A DNA stretch of 64,000 nt. It comes from Cellulosimicrobium cellulans (lineage in GTDB: Bacteria; Actinomycetota; Actinomycetes; Actinomycetales; Cellulomonadaceae). Where the stretch lies: positions 1,178,001-1,242,000 of the forward strand of contig NZ_JAFBCN010000001.1 in NCBI RefSeq assembly GCF_016907755.1, given 5' to 3'. Made by a program: the position numbers and the translations under genes. Shown here one piece after another: positions 34,109 to 44,486 of this stretch (position 1 is the first letter of the stretch; each line of letters opens with the position of its first letter). Below the pieces are notes generated by a model. The model made no database searches and was not told where the DNA came from. It was given only the letters and a program-made list of their open reading frames with translations.

Positions 34109-34729
34109 GTGCGCCTGCGCCTGACACCGCGCGACACCTCGTTCTTCGACCTTCTCGCCGCCTCGGCGCAGCACCTGGTCACAGGGTCCACGCTACTGGC
34201 GGAGCTGCTCGGCGCGGACCGCCCGACGCGCAAGCAGCTCGCGAAGCAGCTCAGCGAGACCGAGCACCTCGCGGACGACGCGACGCACTCGATCATGCGG
34301 CGGCTCAACCAGACGTTCGTCACTCCGTTCGACCGGGACGACATCTACGCCCTCGCGTCGGCGCTCGACGACTGCATGGACTACATGGAGGAGGCGGCCG
34401 ACCTCATCGTCCTCTACAAGGTGGACGAGCTCCCGGCCCGCGTGTCCGAGCAGGTCCAGGTGCTCCAGCGCGCGTCGGAGCTCACGGCGGAGGCGATGCC
34501 GCGCCTGCGCTCCATGGACGACCTCCCCGAGTACTGGGTCGAGGTCAACCGCCTGGAGAACCAGGCGGACAAGGTGCACCGCAAGCTGCTCGCCGAGCTG
34601 TTCGACGACGTGTCCGACCCGGTCCTCCTCATGAAGCTCAAGGAGATCGTCGAGGTCCTCGAGCAGGCGGCCGACGCCTTCGAGAAGGTCGCGAACACGG
34701 TCGAGACCATCGCCCTCAAGGAGTCCTGA
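34109..34729 (+). CDS. DUF47 family (PhoU-like) protein, phosphate transport accessory
   Basis: A 206-residue all-helical cytoplasmic protein of the PhoU-like DUF47 family: RDTSFFDLLAASAQHLVTGS, SETEHLADDATHSIMRRLNQ, FVTPFDRDDIYALASALDD. Genes of this family are almost always next to low-affinity phosphate transporters and are thought to regulate them. The GTG at 34109 was chosen, with GGAG about 7 bases upstream, although an in-frame ATG lies at 34058. Only five bases separate it from the pit gene, so the two form an operon behind a PHO-box-like element. Confidence 0.88.
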   Translation: MRLRLTPRDTSFFDLLAASAQHLVTGSTLLAELLGADRPTRKQLAKQLSETEHLADDATHSIMRRLNQTFVTPFDRDDIYALASALDDCMDYMEEAADLIVLYKVDELPARVSEQVQVLQRASELTAEAMPRLRSMDDLPEYWVEVNRLENQADKVHRKLLAELFDDVSDPVLLMKLKEIVEVLEQAADAFEKVANTVETIALKES

Positions 34730-34734
34730 GCCCC

Positions 34735-35736
34735 GTGGAGGCAGTGCTCGTCGTCGTCGTCGTGGCCTTCGCCCTGGCGTTCGACTACACCAACGGGTTC
34801 CACGACGCCGCGAACGCCATCGCGACCTCGGTCTCGACCAGGGCCCTCACGCCGCGCGCGGCGCTCCTCATGGCGGCGGTGTTCAACCTCATCGGCGCCC
34901 TGCTCGGCACGGCCGTCGCGCAGACCATCGCCGAGGACATCGTCGCGGTCAACGACGTCCCACCCCATCAAGGCCTCGTCATCGTGCTGTGCGGTCTCGT
35001 CGGCGCGATCACGTGGAACCTCATCACGTGGTGGCTGGGGCTGCCGTCGTCGTCGACGCACGCGATCATCGGCGGCCTCGCGGGCGTCGGGATCGCGTCG
35101 GGCATCACGGTCCACTGGGACGCGATCCTCGACAAGGTCGTGCTGCCCATGATCTTCTCGCCGCTCATCGGCTTCGGCCTCGCGTTCGCGCTCATGGTGC
35201 TCCTGCTGTGGGTGTTCCGGAACGCTGCGCCCGCGCGGGCGTTCCGCCGCTTCCGCATCGCGCAGACCGCCTCGGCGGCGGCGATGGCCCTGGGGCACGG
35301 GCTCCAGGACGCGCAGAAGACGATGGGCGTGATCGTGCTCGCGCTGGTCGCCGGCGGGTTCCAGGACGACAACACGATCCCGCTGTGGGTCAAGCTGTCC
35401 GCGGCGACCGCGATCTCCCTCGGCACGTACGCCGGCGGGTGGCGCATCATGCGCACGCTGGGCCGCAAGATCATCGAGCTCGACCCGGCGCGCGGCTTCG
35501 TCGCCGAGTCGGTCTCCGCGGTCGTGCTGTACGCCAACGCGTTCATCTTCCACGCGCCGGTGTCCACGACGCACACGATCACGTCCGCGATCATGGGCGT
35601 CGGCGCGACCAAGCGGCTGTCCGCGGTCCGCTGGGGCGTCGCGAAGAACATCGGTGTCGCGTGGGTCCTGACCATCCCGGCCGCCGCGCTCGTCGCCGCC
35701 GTCGTCTACTGGATCCTCAGCCCGATCCTGCTCTGA
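34735..35736 (+). CDS. pit: PiT-family inorganic phosphate transporter
   Basis: Integral membrane protein of 333 residues. It has the two PiT signature repeats: FDYTNGFHDAANAIATSVSTRAL in the N-terminal half and NAFIFHAPVSTTHTITSAIMGVG in the C-terminal half, plus GLPSSSTHAIIGGL. PiT proteins import metal-phosphate complexes with protons. The GTG start is read after AAGGAG placed inside the end of the DUF47 gene, indicating tight coupling. The length is that of the compact bacterial PiT form. Confidence 0.93.
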   Translation: MEAVLVVVVVAFALAFDYTNGFHDAANAIATSVSTRALTPRAALLMAAVFNLIGALLGTAVAQTIAEDIVAVNDVPPHQGLVIVLCGLVGAITWNLITWWLGLPSSSTHAIIGGLAGVGIASGITVHWDAILDKVVLPMIFSPLIGFGLAFALMVLLLWVFRNAAPARAFRRFRIAQTASAAAMALGHGLQDAQKTMGVIVLALVAGGFQDDNTIPLWVKLSAATAISLGTYAGGWRIMRTLGRKIIELDPARGFVAESVSAVVLYANAFIFHAPVSTTHTITSAIMGVGATKRLSAVRWGVAKNIGVAWVLTIPAAALVAAVVYWILSPILL

Positions 35737-35758
35737 CCCTGCTCGCGCAGGTCGTGAC

Positions 35759-35804
35759 GCGCGGCCCGGACGAACGACCTCGAGGTCGCCCGTCCGGGCC
35801 GCGC
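35759..35804. terminator. Bidirectional terminator between pit and mutT1-type genes
   Basis: GCGCGGCCCGGACGAACGACC pairs over 21 positions with 35784-35804 with two mismatches and a TCGA loop. It lies between convergent stops and can serve both genes. Confidence 0.78.
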
Positions 35805-35821
35805 GTCCGTGCTGTGGGCGG

Positions 35822-36859
35822 TCAGTGGAGCGGCGGGGCGACCTTCTCGGCCGCGACGACCCGCGGGCCCCGGGGCGTGCGGGCCACGTGGGCGACGATC
35901 ATCTCGCCCGGCTCGAGGAACGGGTCGTGCGTCGGCAGGGCGTTCGCGACGGGTCGCCGCGAGTGCTGCCCGAGCACGTCGAGCACGGTGGGCAGCACGG
36001 GCCGGTGGGTGCACAGCACCGACGACGTCTCGGCCTCGAGGAGCTCGCGGACGGTCCGCGCGACGCGCGCGGGGGAGCGCTCGTGCTGCGCCTCCGTGAG
36101 GTGGTCGATGCTCACGGTCTCCAGCCCCGACGCGCCGGCGTAGGGCGCGATCGTCTGGGCGCAGCGGTCCCAGCGGCTCGTCACGACGGTCTCGACCCCG
36201 TACGCCGCGAGCACCGGCACCAGGGCGACGGCCTGGGCGTGCCCCGCGGGGGTGAGCGGCCGGTCCTGCTCGTCGCCGTGCCACGCCGAGCGCGCGACGG
36301 CCTTGCCGTGCCGGGCGATGACGACGACGTGCGTCGCCAGCCGGCCCTCCTCGCGCTCGCGCACGAGCGCCTCGAGCGGGGCGCGGTCGGCCTGGCGCGT
36401 GAGGCGCTGCGCGGCGTCGTCGGCCGTGAGCCAGGCCGCGCGGTCGATCTCCTGGGGTGACACCGGCGGCACGGGGGCGCGCGCGGCGAGCGCTCCGGCG
36501 TCGGACCGACGTGACGCCTTGCGCGCGGCCCAGTAGTGCACGCGCTTCACGCGGCCCTCGGGCGTGAGGTACTGCAGTCCCGGCAGGGGGACGCCCAGCA
36601 CGACCGGCTTGCCCGTCTCCTCGGCGACCTCGCGCGCCGCGGCGGCCTGGAACGTCTCGCCGGGGTCGAGCTTGCCCTTGGGCCACGACCAGTCGTCGTA
36701 CCGGGGCCGGTGGACGAGGCGGACCTGGAGGTCGTCGTCGCGCACGCGCCACACGAGGGCACCCGCGGACTCGATGACCGGGGCGTGCGAGACGTGGGTC
36801 GGGCCGAGGGCGTCCACGAGGGGCAGACCGCTGCGCAGGGCGGGGGAGGGCACACCCAT
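35822..36859 (-). CDS. mutT1: Nudix hydrolase / histidine phosphatase fusion, MutT1 type
   Basis: A 345-residue two-domain protein. An N-terminal Nudix domain (about 27-165) carries the box GKLDPGETFQAAAAREVAEE. A C-terminal histidine phosphatase domain (about 178-330) carries the catalytic VVIARHGKA. In mycobacteria the same fusion, MutT1, lies near ppk and hydrolyses 8-oxo-GTP and diadenosine polyphosphates. Three bases separate it from the end of ppk, so the two are co-transcribed. The later phosphatase motifs look intact (CTHRPVLP). Confidence 0.9.
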   Translation of the reverse strand: MGVPSPALRSGLPLVDALGPTHVSHAPVIESAGALVWRVRDDDLQVRLVHRPRYDDWSWPKGKLDPGETFQAAAAREVAEETGKPVVLGVPLPGLQYLTPEGRVKRVHYWAARKASRRSDAGALAARAPVPPVSPQEIDRAAWLTADDAAQRLTRQADRAPLEALVREREEGRLATHVVVIARHGKAVARSAWHGDEQDRPLTPAGHAQAVALVPVLAAYGVETVVTSRWDRCAQTIAPYAGASGLETVSIDHLTEAQHERSPARVARTVRELLEAETSSVLCTHRPVLPTVLDVLGQHSRRPVANALPTHDPFLEPGEMIVAHVARTPRGPRVVAAEKVAPPLH

Positions 36860-36862
36860 CCG

Positions 36863-39127
36863 CTACCGCCTCCCGACGAGCCGGCGGCGCTGTCGCTGCA
36901 CGAGGCTCGCCTGGAGGTCGACGAGGGGCGTGCCGTCCGGACCGGACTCCGGCCGGTGCCACGTGCCGTCGGCGTCGAGGTGCCACGACGCGGTGCGCTC
37001 GGACATCGACGCGTCGAGCAGGTCGAGCAGCTCGATGACCTGGTCGGGGTCGGTGATGCGCACGAGCGCCTCGACGCGGCGGTCGAGGTTGCGGTGCATG
37101 AGGTCGGCCGACCCGATGTACACCTCGGGCCCGCTCTCCGGGCCCTCGCCGATGGCGGGACCGGCGGAGTTGGCGAAGGCGTAGATGCGTGAGTGCTCGA
37201 GGAAGCGGCCGAGGATCGAGCGGACCCGGATGTTCTCGCTGAGCCCGGGGACGCCGGGGCGGACGGCGCAGATGCCGCGGACGACGAGGTCGACCTTCAC
37301 GCCCGCCTGCGACGCGCGGTAGAGGGCGTCGAGCGTCGTCTCGTCGACGACGGAGTTGACCTTGATCTTCACCCACGCGTCGTGCCCCGCCCGTGCGGCG
37401 CTCGCCTCGCGGTCGATGCGCTCGACGAGCCCGGACCGCACCGTGCGCGGTGCGACGAGCAGGCGGTGGAACCGCGACTGCGGCGCGTACCCGGAGAGCT
37501 GGTTGAACAGGCGCGTGAGGTCCTGCCCGACGTCGGGGTCGCACGTCAGCAGGCCGTGGTCGGTGTACAGGCGCGCGGTCTTGGGGTGGTAGTTGCCCGT
37601 CCCGACGTGGCAGTAGCGGCGCAGGCCGTCCGACTCCTGGCGCACGACGAGCGAGAGCTTGCAGTGCGTCTTGAGCCCGACGATCCCGTACACGACGTGC
37701 ACGCCCGCCTGCTCGAGCTTGCGCGCCCAGGAGATGTTGGCCTGCTCGTCGAACCGCGCCTTGATCTCGACGAGCGCGAGCACCTGCTTGCCCGCCTCGG
37801 CGGCGTCGATGAGCGCGTCGACGATCGGTGAGTCGCCGGACGTCCGGTACAGGGTCTGCTTGATCGCGAGGACCGCCGGGTCCGCCGCGGCCTGCTCGAG
37901 GAAGGTCTGCACCGACGTCGAGAACGAGTCGTACGGGTGGTGCAGCAGGACGTCGCGCTCGCGGATCGCGGCGAACACGTCGGTCGGCGTCGAGCTCTCG
38001 ACCTCCGCGAGGAGGCGGTGCGTCGTGGGCACGAAGGGCGGGAAGTGCAGGTCCGCGCGGTCGAGGTCCGCGATGAGGTTGAGGCCCGTGAGGTCGAGCG
38101 GCTCGGGCAGCTCGTACACCTCCTCCTCGACGACGCCGAGCTCGCGCACGAGCAGCGCGCGGATGCGCGGGCTGATCCCGTGCGTCAGCTCGAGCCGCAC
38201 GGGCGGGCCGAAGCGGCGGCGCAGGAGCTCCTTCTCCATCGCCTGGAGCAGGTTCTCCGCGTCGTCCTCCTCGACCTCGACGTCCTCGTTGCGCGTGACG
38301 CGGAACAGGTGCTGCTCGCGCACCTCCATGCCGGGGAAGAGGTGGTCGAGGTGCTGGGCGATGACCTCCTCGATCGGCACGAACGACGTCGGCCCGCGGT
38401 CCGGGGCGGCGGTCTGCGACGTCGGCGCGCTCGGGCGTCCCCGCGCGTCGACGGCGATGAACCGCGGCAGCAGCGGCGGCACCTTGACCCGGGCGAAGTG
38501 CTCCTTGCCCGTGGTCGGGTTCGCGACCACGACGGCCAGGTTGAGCGACAGCCCCGAGATGTACGGGAACGGGTGCGCCGGGTCGACGGCGAGCGGCGTG
38601 AGCACGGGGAAGATCTGCTTGCGGAAGAACTTGTGCAGGCGCTCCTGCTCGCGGGTCTCGAGCTCGTCCCAGTGCACGAGGGTGATGCCCTCCGCGGCGA
38701 GCGCGGGCTGGACGTCGTCCGCGAACACGCGCGCGTGCCGCTCCATGAGGTCGTGCGCGCGCTCGCTGATCGCGTCGAGCACCTGGCGGGGCGACAGGCC
38801 CGAGGCGGCCGTGACCGCGATGCCGGTCGCCATGCGGCGCTTGAGGCCGGCGACCCGGACCATGAAGAACTCGTCCAGGTTCGACGCGAAGATCGCCAGG
38901 AACCGCACGCGCTCCAGGAGCGGCTGGCTCGGGTCCTCCGCGAGCTCGAGCACGCGCTGGTTGAACGCGAGCCAGCTCAGCTCGCGGTCGGCGAACCGGT
39001 CGTCGGGCAGCGGACCGAGGTCGAGCTCCGCACCCACCGGCTCGATCTCCGGCTCCTCCGCGATGTGCTCGGCGATGTGCGCGGCCAGGTCCGGGTCGAG
39101 CGTGCGCTGCGTGGACGTGTCGGTCAT
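36863..39127 (-). CDS. ppk1: Polyphosphate kinase 1 (RNA degradosome polyphosphate kinase)
   Basis: This 754-residue enzyme makes polyphosphate reversibly from ATP. Domain order is typical: N-terminal helical domain ([21 protein letters not shown]), head domain ([18 protein letters not shown]), then the two phospholipase-D-like domains. The autophosphorylated His is in [20 protein letters not shown], and other motifs include [11 protein letters not shown] and [20 protein letters not shown]. Length is slightly above E. coli Ppk because of a Pro/Thr-rich insertion near 230. It is first in an operon with mutT1, and mshD lies upstream. Confidence 0.95.
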   Translation of the reverse strand: MTDTSTQRTLDPDLAAHIAEHIAEEPEIEPVGAELDLGPLPDDRFADRELSWLAFNQRVLELAEDPSQPLLERVRFLAIFASNLDEFFMVRVAGLKRRMATGIAVTAASGLSPRQVLDAISERAHDLMERHARVFADDVQPALAAEGITLVHWDELETREQERLHKFFRKQIFPVLTPLAVDPAHPFPYISGLSLNLAVVVANPTTGKEHFARVKVPPLLPRFIAVDARGRPSAPTSQTAAPDRGPTSFVPIEEVIAQHLDHLFPGMEVREQHLFRVTRNEDVEVEEDDAENLLQAMEKELLRRRFGPPVRLELTHGISPRIRALLVRELGVVEEEVYELPEPLDLTGLNLIADLDRADLHFPPFVPTTHRLLAEVESSTPTDVFAAIRERDVLLHHPYDSFSTSVQTFLEQAAADPAVLAIKQTLYRTSGDSPIVDALIDAAEAGKQVLALVEIKARFDEQANISWARKLEQAGVHVVYGIVGLKTHCKLSLVVRQESDGLRRYCHVGTGNYHPKTARLYTDHGLLTCDPDVGQDLTRLFNQLSGYAPQSRFHRLLVAPRTVRSGLVERIDREASAARAGHDAWVKIKVNSVVDETTLDALYRASQAGVKVDLVVRGICAVRPGVPGLSENIRVRSILGRFLEHSRIYAFANSAGPAIGEGPESGPEVYIGSADLMHRNLDRRVEALVRITDPDQVIELLDLLDASMSERTASWHLDADGTWHRPESGPDGTPLVDLQASLVQRQRRRLVGRR

Positions 39128-39170
39128 GGGTTCATGGTGGCACCAGTTGGTGAACGGTGCGTGACACGGG

Positions 39171-40184
39171 TCACCGTGCGGTCGGGCGGGCGTACTGCAC
39201 GTGCACCGCGCGCCGCGTGAAGCCCGCGCGCTCGTACGTGCGGACGGCGGGCACGTTGTCGCCGTCCACGTAGAGCACCGCGGTCGTGGCCCCCCGGTCG
39301 GCGAGGTGCGCGAGCCCGACGCCGGTCAGCAGCCGCCCGAGCCCCTCGCCCTGGGCGGTCGGCACGACGCCGACCACGTAGATCTCGCCCTCGCGCGCGC
39401 CGTCGGGCTGGCCGGCCGGGATCTTGGTCCAGACGAAGCCGACGAGCTCGGGCGACCCGTCGCCGGGCGCCGGGTCGCGCTCGAGGAGCAGGAGGCCGGC
39501 GGCGTCGAACCAGTCCTCGCGCACCCGGGCGTGCAGGTCGTCGACCGTGAGCCGGCCCTGCTCCGGGTGGTGCGCGAACGCCGCCGCGTTGGCCGCGACC
39601 CACGCGTCGTCGTCGTCCCCGGGCACGAACGCGCGCAGCCGCAGGCCCTCGGGGACGACGGGGCGCTCCTGCGGTCCGGCGAGCGGCCTCTCGAGGACCA
39701 GCAGCTCGCGCACGACGTCGTACCCCGCCCGCGCGGCGAGACCCCGGGCCGCGGGGAGGTCGCCGTGGGCCCACACGCGCAGCGGCGGGCGCTGCGCCCG
39801 GGCGGGCTCGCCGTCGGTCTCCGCCCCGGGGTGCGGCACGCCGTCGAGGTCGGGGTCGCCCGGGCGCGGCTCGGCCGCGCGGTCGGCCGCGCTGCCGAGC
39901 AGGTGGAAGCCGAGCCCGTGGCGTCGGTGCTCGGGGCCGACGACGATCTCCGCGCTCGGTGCGTCGCCGCGCTTGTCCACCTGGGCGTACCCCGCGAGCT
40001 GGCCCGCGCGCCACGTGAGGAGGTGCACGACGTCGTCGGACGCCTCGCGCAGGTTGAGCAGCGGCTGCTCGGAGAGGGGAGCGACGCCGTCCGCGCGCTC
40101 GGCCGCCGCGGCGAGGTCGTGGACCTGCGCGATCTCGACGTCGTCGATGAGCGGCCCGGTGTGCCAGAGGATCGCGGTCTCCAC
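39171..40184 (-). CDS. mshD: Mycothiol synthase MshD
   Basis: A 337-residue protein with two GNAT acetyltransferase domains. The N-terminal one is about residues 50-160 ([25 protein letters not shown] stretch), and the active C-terminal one ends [21 protein letters not shown] with the Q/RxxGxG acetyl-CoA loop and [16 protein letters not shown]. MshD acetylates Cys-GlcN-Ins, the last step of mycothiol synthesis, and marks the organism as an actinobacterium. The GTG at 40184 fits the conserved start better than an overlapping ATG in another frame. It sits upstream of ppk1 with a 43-base gap. Confidence 0.9.
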   Translation of the reverse strand: METAILWHTGPLIDDVEIAQVHDLAAAAERADGVAPLSEQPLLNLREASDDVVHLLTWRAGQLAGYAQVDKRGDAPSAEIVVGPEHRRHGLGFHLLGSAADRAAEPRPGDPDLDGVPHPGAETDGEPARAQRPPLRVWAHGDLPAARGLAARAGYDVVRELLVLERPLAGPQERPVVPEGLRLRAFVPGDDDDAWVAANAAAFAHHPEQGRLTVDDLHARVREDWFDAAGLLLLERDPAPGDGSPELVGFVWTKIPAGQPDGAREGEIYVVGVVPTAQGEGLGRLLTGVGLAHLADRGATTAVLYVDGDNVPAVRTYERAGFTRRAVHVQYARPTAR

Positions 40185-40330
40185 CGGTCCATCTTGCCCC
40201 CGGCGTCGCCGCCCAGCCGAACCCGCGGGACGCGGACGGTGCATCGTGCCTGGTCGGGAAGGTTTCGGTACGGGTGACGGTTGTCACGCTCGACCGGTTC
40301 GCGGCATCGACGACGGAGGGCAGGGGCGCC

Positions 40331-41650
40331 ATGGGTGCGTGCGCGGTGGAGGAAGCGACGGAGCAGGTGCCGGGCGCGTCGCCGGTGGCGGCGCCCGCGG
40401 TGACGACGGCCGGTCCGGAGCGTCCCGGGACGTCGCCGGGCGAGCCGCGGGAGCCGGCGATCTGGTCGCGCAACTTCCGCTACTACTTCACCGCCCGCAG
40501 CGCGGGCCTGCTGAGCTGGGCGATGCTCCCCGTGGCGGTCTCGGCGGGACTGCTCAGCTCCGGGTACGGTCTGGCCGTCGCGGGGTACGCGATGGCGTTC
40601 CTCGTCGCCCCGTTCGCGGGCCTCGTGCTGTTCGGCGGGGTCCTCGCGGACCGGTTCACGGCCCGCCGGATGATGATCGTCGCCGACCTCGCGAACCTCG
40701 CGGCGCACGTCCTGCTCGCCGTCCTGTTCGTGCGGGGCATCGAGCACCTGTGGCACCTGTACGCCCTGCTCGTCGTGGCGGGCACCGCCAACGCGCTCTT
40801 CCAGCCGGGCGCCGCGTCGACCGTCCCGCTCGTCGCGCGCGACGTGCAGGGGGCGAACGGCATCCTGCGGACCTCCGAGGCGATCACCGGGCTGGGCGGC
40901 CCGGCCCTGGCCGGGGTCCTCGTGGGTTTCGGGTCGACGGGCTGGGTGATGATCCTCTCCGCCGTCGCCTACGGGACCAGCGCGCTGTGCCTGCTCGCGC
41001 TCCGGCTCGGCGTCGTCCCCGCGCCGCCGGCCGGGGCGGGCCTGTGGCACAACCTCGCCGTCGGCTGGCGCGAGTTCCGCTCCCGCACCTGGCTGTGGGG
41101 CGTCATCGTCATCTGGATGGTCTACGCCGTGCTCGCGTGGGGGCCGCAGCTCCCCGTGGCGGCGGGCGTCGTCGTGCCCGAGCACGGCGCGACGGCGTTC
41201 GGCGTCCTCAACAGCGCGCTCGGGGTGGGGACGGTCGTCGGCGGGCTGCTCGCGATCCGCTTCAAGCCCGGGCGACCGCTCGCGGCCGGGGCCGTGGCGC
41301 TCGTCGCCTACCCCCTCTACCCGCTCGGCCTCGTGCTCGGCTGGCCGGTGTGGGCGCTCGCGGTCGCGCAGGTGCTCGTGGGCGTCGGGGTCGGGGTGTG
41401 GGGCGTCATGTGGGCGACGAGCGTGCAGACCCAGGTGCCGGGCGACGTGCTCAACCGGGTCCACGCCTACGAGGTCGCGGGGTCGGTCGGCATGTACCCG
41501 ATCGGCGCCGCACTGGCTGGGCCCGCCGTCGCCGCGTTCGGGACCGACCGGGTCCTCCTGGTGGGCGCGGTCGTCGGGACGCTCACGGTCGTCGCCCTGC
41601 TGGCGGTCCGCCCGATCCGCACGCTGCGGCGCGTCCCGGACCGGGCCTGA
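40331..41650 (+). CDS. MFS transporter (MFS_3/enterobactin-exporter-like)
   Basis: This 439-residue protein has a polar Ala/Pro-rich N-terminus (about 45 residues) and 11-12 helices. GGVLADRFTARRMMIVADL matches motif A, and the first helix region is NFRYYFTARSAGLLSWAMLP. The group includes exporters of siderophores and macrolides, but no substrate can be inferred. The ATG at 40331 follows AGGGG; GTG 40274 is the longer option. It is divergent from mshD and ends in front of a hairpin at 41713. Confidence 0.82.
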   Translation: MGACAVEEATEQVPGASPVAAPAVTTAGPERPGTSPGEPREPAIWSRNFRYYFTARSAGLLSWAMLPVAVSAGLLSSGYGLAVAGYAMAFLVAPFAGLVLFGGVLADRFTARRMMIVADLANLAAHVLLAVLFVRGIEHLWHLYALLVVAGTANALFQPGAASTVPLVARDVQGANGILRTSEAITGLGGPALAGVLVGFGSTGWVMILSAVAYGTSALCLLALRLGVVPAPPAGAGLWHNLAVGWREFRSRTWLWGVIVIWMVYAVLAWGPQLPVAAGVVVPEHGATAFGVLNSALGVGTVVGGLLAIRFKPGRPLAAGAVALVAYPLYPLGLVLGWPVWALAVAQVLVGVGVGVWGVMWATSVQTQVPGDVLNRVHAYEVAGSVGMYPIGAALAGPAVAAFGTDRVLLVGAVVGTLTVVALLAVRPIRTLRRVPDRA

Positions 41651-41712
41651 GCGCACCGTGCGGCACCGCCCGCGGCGGCGCGCCGTCGAGCACGGGGTTG
41701 TCCGCCGTCGAC

Positions 41713-41759
41713 CACGAGGTTGCTGTCGTTCAGGGCGCGAGAACGACGGCAACCTCGTG
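41713..41759 (+). terminator. Terminator hairpin after the MFS gene (family C)
   Basis: CACGAGGTTGCTGTCGTT pairs with 41742-41759 across 18 bp with one mismatch and an 11-base loop. The GTCGTT/AACGAC core resembles the hairpin at 47256-47300. Confidence 0.75.
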
Positions 41760-41818
41760 TTCGGCACGTCACCGGGGTGGCGGGGAAGGTTCGGCCGGGC
41801 CCGGTCGTTGAGGGGGGC

Positions 41819-43021
41819 GTGAGCTCGGTGACGGACGTGCGGGAGACGGTGGGCACGGGTGCGAGGGGCGCCGGTGGCCCGGGGGGCGCCGTGCGCGACG
41901 TCGTGGTCGTCGGTGCCGGGCAGGCGGGGCTCTCCGCCGCGTACCACCTGCGGCGCGCCGGGCTCGACCCGCTCGTGCTCGACGGCGGTCGTGGCCCCGG
42001 GGGCGCGTGGCAGGAGCGCTGGGACTCGCTCACGATGGCGGAGACGCACGCCGTGCACGACCTCCCGGGCGTCCCCCTCCCGGCGGGCGACCCCGCGGAG
42101 CGCGCCAACGTCGCGGTGCCGCGCTACTACGCGGCGTACGAGCGCGAGAACGACCTGCGCGTCGTGCGCCCGGTCACGGTCGACGTCGTGGCGCAGGACC
42201 CGGACGACCCCGCCCTGCTGCGTGTGCGCGCCACGGTCGGCACCGGGCCGGACGCGCACGGGCTCACCGTGCGGACGCGCACCCTCGTCAACGCGACGGG
42301 CACGTGGACCCGGCCGTTCTGGCCCCGCTACCCGGGGATGGAGACGTTCCGCGGACGCCAGCTCCACACGCACGACTTCCGGTCCGCCGAGGACTTCGCC
42401 GGGCAGCACGTCGTGGTCGTGGGCGGCGGGGCGTCGGCGACGCAGCTCCTGCTCCAGATCGCCCCGCACGCGTCGGGGACCACGTGGGTCACGCGCAGGG
42501 AGCCCGTCTGGGTCGAGGAGGAGTTCTCGCCCGAGCTCGGCCGGGCCGCCGTCGCGCGCGTCGCCGAGCGCACCGCGGCGGGGCTGCCGCCCGGGAGCGT
42601 CGTCTCCGTGACGGGCCTGCCGCTCTCCCCGCGCTACCGCGCCGGGATCGCGAGCGGGGTGCTGCGGCGCCGGCCGATGTTCGACCGGGTGACGGCGTCG
42701 GGCGTCGAGTGGGCCGCGGGCGCGAACGACGACGGCCTGCTGTTCCAGCCCGCCGACGTCATCCTCTGGGCCACCGGGTTCCGGGCGGCGCTCGACCACC
42801 TCGCGCCGCTCGGCCTGCGCGCGCCCGGCGGCGGGATCGTCCTCGACGGCACGACGGCGGCCCGTGACCCCCGCGTGCAGCTCGTCGGGTACGGCCCGAG
42901 CGCGTCGACGATCGGTGCCAACCGCGCCGGGCGCGAGGCCGCGCGGGGCGTGCTGCGTGCGCTCGGACCGCGCCCGGAGCACCACGGCGCGGCAGGATCT
43001 CGGCGTCCGGTGGCGGCGTAA
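41819..43021 (+). CDS. Flavin-containing NAD(P)H-dependent monooxygenase-like oxidoreductase
   Basis: A 400-residue two-dinucleotide-binding-domain flavoprotein. The FAD site is VVVVGAGQAGLSAAYHLRRA followed by GPGGAWQERWDS. The NADP site is VVVVGGGASATQLLLQI, and the end motif ILWATGF is typical of FMO/Baeyer-Villiger-like enzymes and CzcO/TrkA-type proteins. The canonical FxGxxxHxxxY motif is seen only as FRGRQLHTHDF. The substrate is unknown. The GTG start at 41819 has the RBS GGGGGG. It is probably co-transcribed with the MFS gene 40 bases downstream. Confidence 0.86.
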   Translation: MSSVTDVRETVGTGARGAGGPGGAVRDVVVVGAGQAGLSAAYHLRRAGLDPLVLDGGRGPGGAWQERWDSLTMAETHAVHDLPGVPLPAGDPAERANVAVPRYYAAYERENDLRVVRPVTVDVVAQDPDDPALLRVRATVGTGPDAHGLTVRTRTLVNATGTWTRPFWPRYPGMETFRGRQLHTHDFRSAEDFAGQHVVVVGGGASATQLLLQIAPHASGTTWVTRREPVWVEEEFSPELGRAAVARVAERTAAGLPPGSVVSVTGLPLSPRYRAGIASGVLRRRPMFDRVTASGVEWAAGANDDGLLFQPADVILWATGFRAALDHLAPLGLRAPGGGIVLDGTTAARDPRVQLVGYGPSASTIGANRAGREAARGVLRALGPRPEHHGAAGSRRPVAA

Positions 43022-43061
43022 GGGCTCGTCAGGGCGGCCCGCCGGGACCTACCGTGCTCCG

Positions 43062-44486
43062 GTGAGCACCGAGCCGCCCGCCCCCGATCCGTCGACGCCT
43101 CCGTCGACCCCGACCTCCGACGTCCCCGCACTCCCGACGCAGCGCCGCACCCTGACGACCCTCGCCGCGACGCAGGTGCTCTCGGGCGTCGGCGTCGCGA
43201 GCGGGATCGCGGTCGCCCCGCTCGTCGCGTCCGCGCTCTCGGGGTCGGACGCGATCGCGGGCCTCACCTCGACGTCGGGCGTCGTCGGCGCCGCGCTGGT
43301 CGCGCTGCCCCTCGCGCACGTCGCGGGACAGCGCGGGCGGCGGCCCTCCCTGCTCCTCGGCTTCGGCGTCGCGACCGGCGGGGCGGTCCTCGCGACGGTC
43401 GCCGTGCTCGTCGGCTCCTGGCCGTTGCTCGTCGTCGCGATGCTCTTCTTCGGGTCGGGGACCGCGGCGGGCCTGGCGTCGCGCTTCGCGGCGACCGACC
43501 TCGCGACGCCGCAGCGGCGGGCCCGCGACTTGTCGGTGGTGGTGTGGGCGACGACGGTCGGGTCCGTCGTCGGCCCGACGCTCGCCGGCGTCGCGGACCG
43601 TGTCGCCGGGCCGGGCCTGCGCCTCGGTGGCGACGGGCACGCGCAGCACGGCGCCACGGCCCCGAGCGCCGCACCGTTCGTCCTCGCGGCGGTCGCGTTC
43701 GCGCTGGCGGCCGCCGTCGTCGTGGTCTGGCTGCGACCGGACCCGCTGCTCGCGTCGCGCGCGATGGCCGACTCTGTGCCCGACGCGGTGCCCGACGTGG
43801 TGTCCGACGCAGGGCCCGGTGCGGTGCCCGGCGCGGCCTCGGGTGCGGCGCCGGGGGCGGGACCGGGCGACGGCAAGGGATCGTCGTGGCGCGACGGCCT
43901 GCGCGCCGGGTGGGCCGTCGTGTCGGCCAGCCCGACGGCGCGCCTCGCCCTCGGCGCGATCGTCCTCAGCCACCTCGTCATGGTCGGGCTCATGTCGATG
44001 ACGCCCGTCCACATGAACCACGGCGGCGCGACGCTCCAGGTCGTCGGGCTCGTCATCAGCGCGCACATCGCGGGCATGTACGCGCTGAGCCCGGTCGTGG
44101 GGTGGCTCGCGGACCGGGTCGGGCACGCGCGCGTCCTCTACGTCGGGGGTGCGCTGCTCCTCGCGGCGGCGGTCGTCGTCGCGGGCGCGCCGGGCGAGGA
44201 CTCCGCGCGCCTGACGGTCGGCCTCGTGCTCCTGGGGCTCGGGTGGTCGTGCGGGCTCGTCGCCGGGTCGGCACTGCTCGTCGACGCCACGCCCGGGCCG
44301 TCGCGCACGTCCGTGCAGGGGCTCTCCGACCTCGCGATGAACACGGGCGGCGCGGTCGGCGGCATCCTCGCCGGCGCGATCATCGGGTTCTCGTCGTACG
44401 GCGCGCTCGCGTGGGGCGCCGCGGCCCTCGTCGTCGTGTGCGCGGTCGTCGCGGCCCCGCTGGCGCGGCGGGCCACCCTGCGCTGA
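43062..44486 (+). CDS. MFS transporter
   Basis: A 474-residue transporter with a Pro-rich N-terminus, 12 predicted helices and a central cytosolic loop rich in Ala/Pro/Gly/Asp (about 235-285), containing imperfect VPDAVPDVV and GAVPGAASGAAPGAG repeats. Motifs include VAGQRGRRPSLLLG (motif A-like) and LADRVGHARVLYVGG in the second half. No substrate is implied. It begins 40 bases after the monooxygenase stop on the same strand, so the two may work together, for example oxidation and export, which is inference. Confidence 0.83.
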   Translation: MSTEPPAPDPSTPPSTPTSDVPALPTQRRTLTTLAATQVLSGVGVASGIAVAPLVASALSGSDAIAGLTSTSGVVGAALVALPLAHVAGQRGRRPSLLLGFGVATGGAVLATVAVLVGSWPLLVVAMLFFGSGTAAGLASRFAATDLATPQRRARDLSVVVWATTVGSVVGPTLAGVADRVAGPGLRLGGDGHAQHGATAPSAAPFVLAAVAFALAAAVVVVWLRPDPLLASRAMADSVPDAVPDVVSDAGPGAVPGAASGAAPGAGPGDGKGSSWRDGLRAGWAVVSASPTARLALGAIVLSHLVMVGLMSMTPVHMNHGGATLQVVGLVISAHIAGMYALSPVVGWLADRVGHARVLYVGGALLLAAAVVVAGAPGEDSARLTVGLVLLGLGWSCGLVAGSALLVDATPGPSRTSVQGLSDLAMNTGGAVGGILAGAIIGFSSYGALAWGAAALVVVCAVVAAPLARRATLR